Below, one piece after another: positions 1 to 9,510 of a stretch of 64,000 bases of DNA (position 1 is its first letter; each line of letters opens with the position of its first letter). The DNA is from Sulfurovaceae bacterium. GTDB taxonomy: Bacteria; Campylobacterota; Campylobacteria; Campylobacterales; Sulfurovaceae. A program made the position numbers and the translations under genes. The stretch is taken from positions 55,440 through 119,439 of the forward strand of contig JAQTLV010000004.1 of assembly GCA_028714675.1 (NCBI GenBank), given 5' to 3'. Under the pieces are notes generated by a model that worked only from the letters and a program-made list of their open reading frames with translations, searched no databases and had not been told where the DNA came from.

Positions 1-1748
1 CTAATTCTAAGTGCTAGTTCATCAAGTTGTGCTTCATCAACAATACTAGGTGCATGTGTTAGAAGACATTGAGCTTTTTGTGTTTTAGGGAATGCTATAA
101 CATCTCTTATGCTAGAACTTCCTGTCATTATCATCACGAGTCTATCAAGCCCCAATGCAAAGCCACCATGTGGAGGTGCACCAAATTTTAATGCATCAAG
201 CAAGAAACCAAATTTTTCTTTTGCTTCCTCTTCGCCAATTCCAAGAAGTTCAAAAACTTTTTGTTGAATTTCGTCTTTGTGGATACGAATAGAGCCACCA
301 CCTATCTCATAGCCATTTAATACTATATCATAAGCTATCGATTCTAATTCTTCTAGGTCATCACATCCAACTTTGCCATTTTCATCAAGTTTAGGCATAG
401 TGAATGGATGGTGAAGAGCTTTTATCTTTCCTTCTTCAACTTCAAACATTGGGAAGTCTACAACCCATACAAATTCATATCTGTTTTCTGGAATGATATT
501 CATTTCGTTTGCTAAGAATATTCTAAATCTACCCATGTAATCCCACACAAGTTTTTTATCCCCAGCTCCAAAGAATACAACATCACCTAGGCTTAGTTGG
601 CATCTATCTATTATGGCTTTTAGGTCATCTTCACTAAAGAATTTAGTCAAAGGACCCTTTAATCCATCTTCTTTCATTTGAAAATATCCAAGTCCACCAG
701 CACCAAATTGTTTTACAAATGTTTCAAAGCCTTGCATTTGTCTTTTTGAAAATATATTATCACCATTTGGTACTTTTAATGCTTTGATACGATTTTTCTT
801 TGTATCGTTTGCGATATTGGCAAAAATTGCATTGTCACATCTAGCAAAAATATCAATCATATCTACCATTGATAGGTCGTATCTCAAATCTGGTTTGTCT
901 GAGCCATATTTTTCCATAGCTTCATTATATGTTATGCGGTTAAATGTTTGAGGAACTTCAAAGCCACAACCATTAAATACATCTGAAAGTAGTTTTTCTG
1001 CTATAGCGATAACATCTTCTTGGTTACAAAAACTCATTTCAACATCTATTTGAGTAAATTCTGGTTGTCTATCGGCTCTTAAATCTTCATCTCTGAAACA
1101 TTTTGCGATTTGGAAATATTTATCAAATCCAGAAACCATCAAAAGCTGTTTAAATAATTGAGGAGATTGCGGAAGAGCATAAAATTCCCCATTATGAACA
1201 CGGCTAGGAACTAGATAATCCCTAGCTCCCTCTGGTGTTGATTTGGTTAAAATTGGAGTTTCAACTTCCATAAAACCTAAGTTATCTAGTGTGTTTCTAG
1301 CTATGATAGAAACTTTACTTCTCAATTTAAATATTTTATGAGATTTCGGTGTTCTAAGATCAAGATATCTGTACTTTAGTTTGATCTCTTCGTTTACTCT
1401 GTCATCGCCCAGTTCAAATGGCATAGTTAGAGATTTATTTTCTATAATAATATTTGTTACAACAATCTCTACTTTTCCAGTTTTGAGGTTTGGATTTTCC
1501 AAACCTTCGCCTCTAGCTCTAACAATACCAGTAGCAATGATTACGAACTGATCTCTTATCTCTTCAGCAATTTTGTGTGCTTCTACGCTGTCTGCTGGAT
1601 CACAAACAAGTTGTAAAACTTCATCATTATCTCTAATATCAATAAAAATTACTCCACCATGGTCTCTTCTACTAGCCACCCAGCCAGCAACTGTTACTTG
1701 TTGCCCTATATGTTCTGTATTTACAGTTGAACAATAATGTGTTCTCAC
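1..1748 (-). CDS. aspS: aspartyl-tRNA synthetase, C-terminal end cut by window edge
   Basis: Class II aminoacyl-tRNA synthetase that charges tRNA-Asp, and possibly also tRNA-Asn if non-discriminating, as in many bacteria with GatCAB. The reading frame is open from a GTG at 1748 to the left edge, giving 582 visible codons; the family is about 585-595 residues, so only a few are missing. The N-terminus shows the OB-fold tRNA-binding part ([20 protein letters not shown]). Near the end the class II motif 3 stretch ([14 protein letters not shown]) is intact. I chose GTG 1748 because the ATG two bases upstream reads directly into TGA, while an AAGGAT ribosome-binding site sits about 8 bases ahead of the GTG. 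Product identity is clear; the discriminating or non-discriminating type cannot be told. Confidence 0.96.
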   Translation of the reverse strand, partial: MRTHYCSTVNTEHIGQQVTVAGWVASRRDHGGVIFIDIRDNDEVLQLVCDPADSVEAHKIAEEIRDQFVIIATGIVRARGEGLENPNLKTGKVEIVVTNIIIENKSLTMPFELGDDRVNEEIKLKYRYLDLRTPKSHKIFKLRSKVSIIARNTLDNLGFMEVETPILTKSTPEGARDYLVPSRVHNGEFYALPQSPQLFKQLLMVSGFDKYFQIAKCFRDEDLRADRQPEFTQIDVEMSFCNQEDVIAIAEKLLSDVFNGCGFEVPQTFNRITYNEAMEKYGSDKPDLRYDLSMVDMIDIFARCDNAIFANIANDTKKNRIKALKVPNGDNIFSKRQMQGFETFVKQFGAGGLGYFQMKEDGLKGPLTKFFSEDDLKAIIDRCQLSLGDVVFFGAGDKKLVWDYMGRFRIFLANEMNIIPENRYEFVWVVDFPMFEVEEGKIKALHHPFTMPKLDENGKVGCDDLEELESIAYDIVLNGYEIGGGSIRIHKDEIQQKVFELLGIGEEEAKEKFGFLLDALKFGAPPHGGFALGLDRLVMIMTGSSSIRDVIAFPKTQKAQCLLTHAPSIVDEAQLDELALRI

Positions 1749-1776
1749 ATGCAATCCTTAACTAAATTTTGTCGCG

Positions 1777-1782
1777 ATTATA
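1777..1782 (-). promoter_or_regulatory. -10 hexamer of the aspS promoter
   Basis: On the minus strand this reads TATAAT, 28 bases before the aspS GTG start, in the AT-rich spacer divergent to nadK. No convincing -35 hexamer is seen, as is usual for this phylum. Confidence 0.55.
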
Positions 1783-1888
1783 ACGAAAGTTTCATAAAGA
1801 TTTCGATTTTTTGGATTTGTATATTTGCTTTAATTGCTTTTATGGTATTCTTATTTATAAATAAATTTTACAGGATTTATACGACTTG

Positions 1889-2758
1889 ATGACAAAACTT
1901 TTAGAAAAAATAGATACTTTCGGATTCACTTTAAAGCCAAATGAACCAGAAATTGGAATGATTTACAATAAGGTAAAAAAACTTTTTGAAAAACATGGAT
2001 TTAAGGTCTTGTTGTCGAAAGAGGCTGGCGATATGATAGGTGAAGAAGGAATAGCATTTGATGATATGTGTAAAGAGTCAGATGTGCTTGTTTCTCTAGG
2101 TGGAGATGGCACTTTGCTTTCATTAGTAAGAAGAAGTTATAAATTTAAAAAACCAGTTTTTGGTATAAATGCAGGCAGTTTGGGATTTTTGGCTGATGTG
2201 AGCTTGGATAATGTAGAAAATTTTATAAAAGATTTGATATCTCAAAACTATAGAATAGACGAACGCATGATGATAGAAGGTGTTATAAAATCAACAGATG
2301 GAAAGAAAAGCAGTTTTTTTGCATTTAATGATGTAGTATTGACTAGAAGTGCTATTTCTAAAATGGTAAAAGTGAATGCATCAATTGATGATAAATGGTT
2401 TAATACATATAGAGGTGATGGACTCATAGTATCAACTCCTACTGGCTCAACAGCATACAACTTAGCAGTTGGTGGACCTGTTATGTATCCACTTACTCAA
2501 GCTTTTATTATGACTCCTATATCAGCACACTCACTTACTCAAAGACCACTTGTTGTTCCTGGGGATTTTACGATAGAGCTTACATCGCCTGATGAAAACA
2601 ATATAGCAGTAATTGATGGACAAGATGATTATGAGCTTAAAGCAGATGATGTGCTTGTCATCAAAGGTGCAAAAAGAGGAGCTAGACTCATTCATAGTTT
2701 AGAGAGAAACTATTTTGATGTATTGAGAGAAAAATTGCATTGGGGCGATAAACGATAA
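1889..2758 (+). CDS. nadK: NAD kinase
   Basis: ATP-NAD kinase, makes NADP from NAD in the cytoplasm. The two family signatures are present: GGDGT near residue 72, the phosphate-binding loop, and STPTGSTAYNLAVGGP near residue 183, the NAD-binding region. At about 289 residues the length is normal. ATG at 1889 is given as start; a TTG directly before it (1886) is in frame and lies closer to the AGGA at 1872-1875, so either could be used. The gene is followed after 3 bases by recN, so the two are almost certainly one transcript. This nadK-recN linkage is common in bacteria. Confidence 0.95.
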   Translation: MTKLLEKIDTFGFTLKPNEPEIGMIYNKVKKLFEKHGFKVLLSKEAGDMIGEEGIAFDDMCKESDVLVSLGGDGTLLSLVRRSYKFKKPVFGINAGSLGFLADVSLDNVENFIKDLISQNYRIDERMMIEGVIKSTDGKKSSFFAFNDVVLTRSAISKMVKVNASIDDKWFNTYRGDGLIVSTPTGSTAYNLAVGGPVMYPLTQAFIMTPISAHSLTQRPLVVPGDFTIELTSPDENNIAVIDGQDDYELKADDVLVIKGAKRGARLIHSLERNYFDVLREKLHWGDKR

Positions 2759-2761
2759 TAT

Positions 2762-4294
2762 ATGGTAGAAAGTATTGTTTTAAAAGAACTTATTGATTTT
2801 GAAAATGAGAAAATAGATTTCAAACAAGGGCTAATTGTATTTACTGGCCCAAGTGGCGCTGGAAAATCTGTTTTGATGAGCGCAATATTGGGAAGTTTTG
2901 GGTTTAGTGTGCAAAATTATGCCTCTATGTGTGAGATATCTCTCTCTAAGCCAAGCGATATGGATAGTGATTCTATTTTGCTTGAAGATGAGTTATATGT
3001 AAAAACTATTAAAAAAGACAAAGTAAGATTTCTTATAAATGATCAAAACATTTCAAAAAAATCCTTGGAAGATATTTTTAATCCATATATCAAATATTTA
3101 AGTGTTAGAGATAAGGGAATACTTGATAGTCAAACATTGCTTGACTTAGTTGATGATTTTATCGTTTCAAAAGATGAAAGTTATAAAAAAAAATTAGATG
3201 ATTTTGCTTTTAAATTCAATGAACTTAAAAGTGCACAAAAAGAGTTAAATCTCATTATAGAAAAAGAGACAAAAATAAATGATTTGATAGAATTTGCAAA
3301 ATTTGAAATCCAAAAAATAGATAGCATAAGCCCAAAGCTTAATGAATATGAAGATTTACTTGAAATTAAACAAAAATTATCAAAAATAGATAAAATCAAA
3401 GAGTCAATGAAAGCCATAGAAAATATATTTGATTATGAAAGCAAAATAGCTGAATTTTATAGGCTTTTAGATGTCGATGGTTCTGGTGTGTCTGATATGT
3501 TTAACAATATCAGAATTGATTTAGATGATGCTATGTCTAAAAATGTGGAATTAGAAGATATGGATATAGAGGCTGTTTTAAATAGAATAGAGTCTCTGTC
3601 ATCTTTAAAGAATAGATATGGTTCTATAGAAGAAGCTCTTGTTTTTAGAGATAAGAAAAAAGAGGAGTTAGAAAGTTTTAATCATATAATAGAAGATAAA
3701 TCAAAGCTAGAAAATTTTATAAAAGAATATGCTTCTATACTTGATAAGTTGTCTAATGATATGTCGTCCATTAGAAAAAATGAGTTTGATAATATTTTAA
3801 AAATATTAAATCCATTACTTAAAGATTTAAAGTTGCCAAAAGCTTCATTCGAAATTTCAAAAACCTCAATGTATGAACGAGGTGTAGATGAGATAGATAT
3901 CAAACTAGGTGGCTCTAAAACATCAACTCTTAGTGGCGGGGAGTTCAACCGTCTAAGACTTGCTCTTTTGGTTTCAAGTACAATAAATGATGAAGGAAAC
4001 TCAAAAGGCGTATTGATTTTTGATGAAATTGATGCTAATGTTAGTGGAGATGAATCAATAGCTATAGCAAATATGCTTTTAAAGCTTTCAAAAAATTACC
4101 AAATTTTTGCTATTTCTCATCAGCCGCATCTTGCATCAAAGGCAAATCAGCATATTTTGATTACAAAAGATGAAAACAAGAGCAAAACGATAGTTTTAGA
4201 TGATAATGGCAGAGTGGAAGAGATAGCTAGAATTATAAGTGGAGAGAGAAAAACACAAGAAGCTATCGATTTTGCTATGAAGCTTTTATCTTAA
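2762..4294 (+). CDS. recN: DNA repair protein RecN (SMC-like ATPase)
   Basis: SMC-family ATPase acting at DNA double-strand breaks in recombinational repair. Walker A GPSGAGKS lies at residues 29-36. A long coiled-coil middle of Lys/Glu/Asp-rich heptads runs from about 130 to 340. The C-terminal half-domain holds the ABC signature (LSGGEFNRLRLAL, near 389) and Walker B followed by the D-loop (LIFDEIDANVSGDES). At 510 residues it is shorter than the E. coli protein (about 550), typical of the epsilon group; the coiled-coil arms account for the difference. It starts 3 bases after nadK. Confidence 0.95.
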   Translation: MVESIVLKELIDFENEKIDFKQGLIVFTGPSGAGKSVLMSAILGSFGFSVQNYASMCEISLSKPSDMDSDSILLEDELYVKTIKKDKVRFLINDQNISKKSLEDIFNPYIKYLSVRDKGILDSQTLLDLVDDFIVSKDESYKKKLDDFAFKFNELKSAQKELNLIIEKETKINDLIEFAKFEIQKIDSISPKLNEYEDLLEIKQKLSKIDKIKESMKAIENIFDYESKIAEFYRLLDVDGSGVSDMFNNIRIDLDDAMSKNVELEDMDIEAVLNRIESLSSLKNRYGSIEEALVFRDKKKEELESFNHIIEDKSKLENFIKEYASILDKLSNDMSSIRKNEFDNILKILNPLLKDLKLPKASFEISKTSMYERGVDEIDIKLGGSKTSTLSGGEFNRLRLALLVSSTINDEGNSKGVLIFDEIDANVSGDESIAIANMLLKLSKNYQIFAISHQPHLASKANQHILITKDENKSKTIVLDDNGRVEEIARIISGERKTQEAIDFAMKLLS

Positions 4295-4312
4295 CAAAGA
4301 AAATATTTTTTA

Positions 4313-4321
4313 TGCTATAAT
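4313..4321 (+). promoter_or_regulatory. extended -10 promoter for the CNNM gene and its leader ORF
   Basis: TGC-TATAAT is a perfect extended -10 element (TGnTATAAT) in the 134-base gap after recN. A start of transcription near 4328 would put a short inverted repeat (CTCTAA-AA-TTAGAG) at the very 5' end of the mRNA, ahead of the leader ORF at 4370. Confidence 0.6.
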
Positions 4322-4369
4322 AACGAAACTCTAAAATTAGAGAGTTAAATCTTAAGGATTATTAATAAA

Positions 4370-4432
4370 ATGACTACAAATGATGTAGATTGTAGGTGCT
4401 TTAACCTGAATCTAAAAAAGGTGTCACAATGA
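4370..4432 (+). CDS. candidate 20-residue leader peptide with C-R-C motif
   Basis: Short ORF encoding MTTNDVDCRCFNLNLKKVSQ. It has its own AAGGAT ribosome-binding site about 12 bases upstream, lies downstream of an extended -10 promoter, and its TGA overlaps the ATG of the next gene (ATGA), so translation of the two should be coupled. Two cysteines flank an arginine in the middle. The size, position and coupling fit a leader peptide that makes downstream translation depend on how ribosomes move through the Cys codons; that is inference. The alternative is a chance ORF. Confidence 0.45.
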   Translation: MTTNDVDCRCFNLNLKKVSQ

Positions 4433-5508
4433 CACTACTCCTAACATACCTTTCCCTTGCTCTTTTTGTATCTTTTATGTGTTCAATGCTAGAAGCCGTA
4501 CTTCTTTCTAGTACAAATTCTTACATAGAGACTCTTTCTAAAGAGACTCATGGAGATGCCGTTGATATTTTAAAAAAATTAAAAAAAAATATCAATAGAC
4601 CAATCTCATCTATTTTAACCTTCAATACATTTGCAGCTACTATGGGTGCTACTGGTGTTGGAGCAGAAGCACAAAAATTATTTGGATCAGATATGCAAGC
4701 AGTAGTAGCTTTTGGGTTAACTCTTTTGTTGTTATATGTTTCCGAAATAATTCCTAAAACTATAGGTGCAATATATTGGAAAAAATTGCTTGTACCAGCA
4801 GCATATTTGATAGACCTTTTAATGAAAATAACATTTCCTTTTGTATGGTTATCAACAATCATTACAAACTTTATATCCAGAGGTAAAAAACATACAAGCT
4901 ATTTTTCAAGAGATGAGATAATGGCAGTTGTTGCTATGGGGGAAAGAGAAGGAACTATAAATCCAAAAGAAAGTAGCTTAATAGAAAATCTTTTAAAATT
5001 AAAAAATATTAAAGCAAAAGATATTATGACTCCTAGAAGCGTAGTTGTTGCTTTTCCTGGTGATATGATGATAGAAGAGGTTTTAGAAGACGATAGAATG
5101 TATATACACTCCCGTATCCCAATATATGGCGATTCTATTGATAATATTATAGGTGTTGTTTTAAATCAAGCTATTCTTGAAGAGAGTATTGAAGAGAGAG
5201 ATGATACGAAGTTAAAAGATATAGTTATGGAAGCACATAGTGTTTCTGAAAATGTTCCAGTTTCGCTTCTCATAGATATGTTTATAAAAAGAAAAACACA
5301 CTTGTTTATAGTGCATGATAACTATGGGCAAACAGAAGGTGTTGTTACACTTGAAGACGTTTTGGAAGTTATGCTAGGCGTTGAGATAGTAGATGAAATG
5401 GATGAAGTTGAAGATATGCAAGTCTTAGCAAAAAATAAAAGTAAAATGCAAAAAGATAAACTACTTTTAGAGCAAAAGAGAAGAGCAAAATCTTCAAAAC
5501 AAGGCTAA
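4429..5508 (+). CDS. CNNM/DUF21 transmembrane protein with CBS pair (HlyC/CorC family)
   Basis: Membrane protein of the CNNM (DUF21) family, implicated elsewhere in Mg2+/divalent cation export or homeostasis. The N-terminal 150 residues are hydrophobic, with three to four membrane segments and the DUF21-like SEIIPKTIGA stretch. A cytosolic CBS pair follows at about 190-320 (MTPRSVVVAFPGDMM; HLFIVHDNYGQTEGVVTLEDVLE). The protein ends in a highly charged Lys-rich tail instead of the usual transporter-associated CorC_HlyC domain. It begins inside a 20-codon leader ORF and ends immediately before the next gene. Family assignment is firm; the transported ion is not known. Confidence 0.88.
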   Translation: MTLLLTYLSLALFVSFMCSMLEAVLLSSTNSYIETLSKETHGDAVDILKKLKKNINRPISSILTFNTFAATMGATGVGAEAQKLFGSDMQAVVAFGLTLLLLYVSEIIPKTIGAIYWKKLLVPAAYLIDLLMKITFPFVWLSTIITNFISRGKKHTSYFSRDEIMAVVAMGEREGTINPKESSLIENLLKLKNIKAKDIMTPRSVVVAFPGDMMIEEVLEDDRMYIHSRIPIYGDSIDNIIGVVLNQAILEESIEERDDTKLKDIVMEAHSVSENVPVSLLIDMFIKRKTHLFIVHDNYGQTEGVVTLEDVLEVMLGVEIVDEMDEVEDMQVLAKNKSKMQKDKLLLEQKRRAKSSKQG

Positions 5509-7020
5509 ATGAGCCGCATAGTTTTAACTACTTTAAATGCACGATATTCGCATACTTCGATTGCTTTACGATATCTATATGCCAATTTGCATGAGATTAA
5601 GCTTCATGCAAAGATTGTGGATTTTACAATCAAAGAAGATCTCAATACAATATCTGAAAAATTATTAGAAAATAATCCTGAAATTATTGGAATAGGTGTT
5701 TATATTTGGAATGCATCCAAGATAGAACAATTATTAAGAATATTAAAAGAGAAAGCTCCAGAAGTTATTATTGTACTAGGTGGTCCAGAGGTGAGTTATA
5801 CTCCTTTTAGGATAAATATTGATAGTGCTGATTATATTGTTCAAGGAGAGGGTGAGGCGACATTTTATAATCTATGTAAGCACCTCTTAAACAAAGAATT
5901 ACCAAAAGAGCGTATATATAAACCTATGCTTTTGGATGCTAAAAATATATTATTACCTTATGATTATTATAGTGACGAAGATATAGCGAAGCGTCGTATT
6001 TATGTGGAGGCATCGAGGGGGTGTCCGTTTCGATGCGAGTTTTGTTTGTCATCTATAGATAAGAGTGTTAGATATTTTGATGAAGATAAATTTTTAGAAG
6101 CCATTGAGCAGTTGTGGAGTCGTGGAGCAAGAGATTTTCGCTTCATTGATCGTACATTCAATCTAAATATATCATATGCAAACAAATTGTTAGATTTTTT
6201 TCTTGCCAAAACACCTCCTTATTTTGTTCATTTTGAAGTTATCCCAGAAGCTTTTCCTGATTCTATTCGTGAGCGTTTAATGAAATTTCCTCCAGCATCA
6301 CTGCAGTTAGAGATAGGAATACAAACTCTTGATAAAACAGTTGCAAAAAATATCAGCAGACCTCTTAACTTTAAAAAAATAGTTGAAAACATTGCTTTTT
6401 TACAAAAGCATACAAAAGCACATTTGCACCTAGATCTCATAGTTGGGTTGCCAGGAGAAAGTTTAGAGCAATTTGGACGCAATCTGGATATGTTAATAAG
6501 TCTAAGTGACTCAGAGATACAAATAGGAATATTGAAGAAATTATCTGGTACACGCATAAATAGACATGACGAAGAGTATAAAATGGTATATTCAAATATT
6601 CCACCATATGATATTATCTCAAATAATCTTTTAGACATTGAGACAATAAATGAGATGAAAAGATTTGCTAGGTATTGGGATTTGTGCTATAACAGCGGTA
6701 ATTTTACCCATACAATAAAATTAATATGGGGCGATAAAAGTGTTTTTGAGAGTTTTAGAGAATTTAGTATATGGTTATATGATTATAGTGGACAATCAAC
6801 AGTATTTTATTTAGATACCTTAGCAGAATATATTTTTACATATCTAGCAAGCATTAAAAAAATTGAATCCTTAGAAGTTGCCAATTTGATTGCACAAGAT
6901 ATAATGAAAATCGAGGGTAGGGTCTTGCCAAAATTTCTTCGCAATGCCGGAGTATATTATATTACTAAAAAGACACTTAGGCAAAATGCATCACTTAAAA
7001 GACAACAAAAGCATATATAA
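5509..7020 (+). CDS. B12-binding radical SAM protein (DUF4080 type)
   Basis: 503 residues. The N-terminal cobalamin-binding Rossmann domain (residues about 1-130, with GGPEVSY near 92) is followed by a radical SAM TIM barrel. The [4Fe-4S] motif CxxxCxxC is in SRGCPFRCEFCLSS near residue 170, and a GLPGE motif lies further on (about 317). The C-terminal 150 residues match my memory of the DUF4080 tail found in this subgroup. Substrate unknown; relatives do methylations or other radical chemistry. It starts with the base after the CNNM stop codon, so the two share an mRNA, but I see no functional reason for the pairing. Confidence 0.82.
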   Translation: MSRIVLTTLNARYSHTSIALRYLYANLHEIKLHAKIVDFTIKEDLNTISEKLLENNPEIIGIGVYIWNASKIEQLLRILKEKAPEVIIVLGGPEVSYTPFRINIDSADYIVQGEGEATFYNLCKHLLNKELPKERIYKPMLLDAKNILLPYDYYSDEDIAKRRIYVEASRGCPFRCEFCLSSIDKSVRYFDEDKFLEAIEQLWSRGARDFRFIDRTFNLNISYANKLLDFFLAKTPPYFVHFEVIPEAFPDSIRERLMKFPPASLQLEIGIQTLDKTVAKNISRPLNFKKIVENIAFLQKHTKAHLHLDLIVGLPGESLEQFGRNLDMLISLSDSEIQIGILKKLSGTRINRHDEEYKMVYSNIPPYDIISNNLLDIETINEMKRFARYWDLCYNSGNFTHTIKLIWGDKSVFESFREFSIWLYDYSGQSTVFYLDTLAEYIFTYLASIKKIESLEVANLIAQDIMKIEGRVLPKFLRNAGVYYITKKTLRQNASLKRQQKHI

Positions 7021-7114
7021 TTATTTGAAACAAAGATGTCTTTCAAGTTGCAGATTAGAACCCTGTAAGGCTTTATGAACCTAGTCTGGATTTAATTAAG
7101 AAGATTTTATAGCC

Positions 7115-7714
7115 TTAGGCAAGCTCTTTTTCCCAATAGTTTTTCCATACCATTGCGAGTTTTGAGCTCTCTATTGTTCTTAGTTTTTTTGGGAGGTTGT
7201 TTCTTATATTTTTTTCGATATGTTTTGTAAGCTTCTTATTTTTCATAATCGCATTGAAACCACCAGCACCTTGTTGATGTGAGCCGTAAATAGTAAAGGC
7301 AGTGATTTTGATACCATTTTTTTTCAGTGCTTGAATATTGTCTTTAAGAATAGCTCTGAATATTCTATCTTGATTTTCAGGTATTTTCCATTTACCATAA
7401 GGAATGCCTAGTTTTTTTGTATAGAGCTTGGCCGTTTGTGGCATAATTTGGTAGCGTCCATAGGCACCGCTTTTTTTATTTCTAGTATTATAATTACCAG
7501 TAGTAGATTCTATTTTGACAATCTTTTTGACAATCTTTTCAAATTTTTTATCATCCATTCCAGCATGTTTTGCTATTTGGCTGTAAGCAGCTTGAGCATT
7601 TGTAGCACCAAAAGATAATATGATAAGTAAAGTTAGTACCGGTCTAAATATGGTTGTTAATTTTGATCTGATTGTTGTGTTGATAAAAAATGCAGTAGTT
7701 AAAATAATAATCAT
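7115..7714 (-). CDS. secreted lysozyme-like lytic transglycosylase (SLT fold)
   Basis: 199-residue exported protein. The hydrophobic N-terminus ends at a plausible signal-peptidase site after ATNAQA (about residue 42), with an unusual hydrophobic stretch before the positive residues, so the true start could be further in. The mature part has the transglycosylase features: catalytic Glu in KIVKIESTTGNY, then GAYGRYQIMPQTA. It presumably cleaves peptidoglycan glycan strands in the periplasm. No secretion or pilus gene is adjacent to suggest a VirB1-like role. It is monocistronic, with its promoter in the 318-base spacer to its right. Confidence 0.75.
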   Translation of the reverse strand: MIIILTTAFFINTTIRSKLTTIFRPVLTLLIILSFGATNAQAAYSQIAKHAGMDDKKFEKIVKKIVKIESTTGNYNTRNKKSGAYGRYQIMPQTAKLYTKKLGIPYGKWKIPENQDRIFRAILKDNIQALKKNGIKITAFTIYGSHQQGAGGFNAIMKNKKLTKHIEKNIRNNLPKKLRTIESSKLAMVWKNYWEKELA

Positions 7715-8032
7715 TATGTATAATAGTAATTCGATAGTTCTTTCCTCGCTTGTATAACTTTGATATTAATGTTTAAAAGAGACAAATATCCTCTTTTAAA
7801 AATTAATCGGCGAATTATAGTATAAAAAACTTACCTAATTATAAAATATTAAGACTATTTTGATTGAATTAAGGTTTTATTAAGGTTTTCGGATGTAATG
7901 ATAAACCAAAAGTATTTCTTCTAGCAGAGTGCCTCTCGCTATTTTAATGATAGACCTATGATATGTAATATAATAATATAAAAAAATAAAAAAGAGAAAA
8001 TTTTGACAAAAAAGCATATCTATTGTGTTGTC
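7715..8032 (+). other. 318-base intergenic stretch without a gene
   Basis: Very AT-rich spacer between the start of the transglycosylase gene and the 3' end of the frameshifted gene. It contains an 11-base tandem direct repeat (7868-7889, listed separately) and many A/T runs. No ORF with a ribosome-binding site and no tRNA-like fold was found. Confidence 0.5.
7868..7889 (+). repeat. two tandem copies of ATTAAGGTTTT
   Basis: Two perfect adjacent 11-base copies at 7868-7878 and 7879-7889. An 11-base direct-repeat period, one helical turn, is the layout of binding sites for OmpR/PhoB-type response regulators. The site lies about 155 bases upstream of the transglycosylase start, so regulation of that gene is possible but unproven. 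Confidence 0.5.
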
Positions 8033-8649
8033 TTAAAACTCTTTATAGTGTTTTTCCCAGTAACTATCTATAAAACCAAATTTACCATCTTTGTATTTTC
8101 CTAGTATTTCGGTTGATATGGTTTTTGTATCTTTTTGCTTATTGTTTTTAGTTATCGAGATTGTATTTAGCTCACATTCATCCCCATGAATATTTCCTAA
8201 TAGTATCGCTTTGTTATCTTTTATATAAAAAAGGTCACTATCCCATAGCATATCCGCACAACCGCTATGGTGATATGAGTAGTATTTGTTTGTTTTGTTT
8301 ATATGTGTGGCATTTGGAAAATTTGAAAAATCTTCAATGAAATTAAATTGCTTTGTTTTTGGATTATACATTATTATATTTTGTGTGGTAGTAGTGTTAT
8401 AATAAAGTCTTTGTATCCATCTTTGTTGAAATCTTCAAATTTCATAAATGCACAATCAATATTTTTTGTAAATATATTTTTATTTTGTGAGTTTAAAATT
8501 GATACTTTTTCTTGGTTTTGACAAATGGAAGTATATATTTTGCCATCTATTTTAGTATTTATAGCATTATCTATAATCTCGTAATTGTTTGCATGACTAA
8601 GCGATAAAGGGACAATGCTTAACAAGAATATAATTTTTAAATTACTCAT
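8033..8649 (-). pseudogene. secreted XAC2610/FG-GAP-like protein, split by a -1 frameshift
   Basis: Two frames that look like one gene. The first (8649 to 8374) starts with a signal peptide (LSIVPLSLSHA) and ends in DFNKDGYKDFIIT followed by a short out-of-frame tail. The second continues TTTTQNIIMYNPKTKQF and runs to 8033 with paired cysteines (HHSGCADM, GDECELN). The Asp-rich calcium-loop-like motif followed by a 'Y-N-P-x-T-x-x-F' strand is the layout of XAC2610-type secreted proteins. A single missing base near 8380-8395 on the minus strand would restore one ORF of about 205 residues. It lies 6 bases after sppA. It could be real decay, phase variation or a sequencing error. Confidence 0.65.
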
Positions 8650-8655
8650 TTAGTT

Positions 8656-9510
8656 TTATAGAGTCGCTTTTAGTCCGAAAAGATAACTACTTATTTTTGA
8701 AGCCGTTTCACTGCTCAATTTTTCAAAAAATTTATCAACTTTGTCTTTTTCTTTCCATTTTGCTTTTTTGACATTGGACATTTTTTGAATTTCTTCTTTT
8801 GCTTGTTGTTTTGTGCCTATAAGGTCAATCAATCCAACACTTTTTGCTCTTAAGGCAGAATATACATGAGCATCGGCGTATTGACCCATATTTTTTATAT
8901 CCAACTTTCTAGCAATTGTTACATCTTTTACAAAAAGATCATAAGTGTCACGAGTAAGTGTTTCTAATTCACTTCTCTCTTCGGGTGTCCACTCTCTGCT
9001 CATTGTGCCTATTTCTTTATATTTTCCTTGTTTTACTATTTGCGTATCTATGCCAATTTTTTTAAATAGAGGCTCCATATTGGCACCTTCCATTATAACA
9101 CCAATAGAACCTATCATAGAACCTGGATTTGCCATAATTTTATTTGCGTAAATTGCACTATAATATCCTCCACTTGCCATAACATCCCCACCATACACTA
9201 GTACAGGCTTTGTTTTACTTAAATCTTTAATAGCATAAGATATATCAATAGATGGTGCAACCCCACCACCAGGAGAGTTAATAGAAAAAAGAACACCTTT
9301 GATTTTTTCATTATTTTTAGCATCATCAATTTGTTTTAAAATATCATCACTAGACATTATAGGACCTTTGAGTTCTATCTCTTGAAGGTTCGCATCAAAG
9401 TTGCTTGGTTTGCCACTTGGTAAAATAATCATAAGCAAAATTAGAACAAACAATAGTCCTAGAAAATGACTTCCAATCCATTTTAAAGTATCACTAATGG
9501 TTTTAAACAT
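8656..9510 (-). CDS. sppA: signal peptide peptidase SppA (S49 family, short form)
   Basis: Membrane-anchored Ser/Lys protease that degrades cleaved signal peptides at the inner membrane. One N-terminal transmembrane helix (residues about 15-31) is followed by a ClpP/crotonase-like domain. The nucleophile Ser lies in MASGGYY (about 113) and the general-base Lys in KQGKYKEIG (about 163). At 284 residues it is the single-domain form, half the size of the E. coli 67K protein. It overlaps the end of the upstream amidohydrolase by 8 bases, so they are cotranscribed. The pairing with that amidohydrolase is one I recall from Campylobacter. Confidence 0.93.
   Translation of the reverse strand: MFKTISDTLKWIGSHFLGLLFVLILLMIILPSGKPSNFDANLQEIELKGPIMSSDDILKQIDDAKNNEKIKGVLFSINSPGGGVAPSIDISYAIKDLSKTKPVLVYGGDVMASGGYYSAIYANKIMANPGSMIGSIGVIMEGANMEPLFKKIGIDTQIVKQGKYKEIGTMSREWTPEERSELETLTRDTYDLFVKDVTIARKLDIKNMGQYADAHVYSALRAKSVGLIDLIGTKQQAKEEIQKMSNVKKAKWKEKDKVDKFFEKLSSETASKISSYLFGLKATL

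Noticed and set aside
8374..8390. Programmed frameshift in the secreted-protein gene
   Set aside because: No X-XXY-YYZ heptamer at the junction; a simple one-base mutation or sequencing error is more likely.
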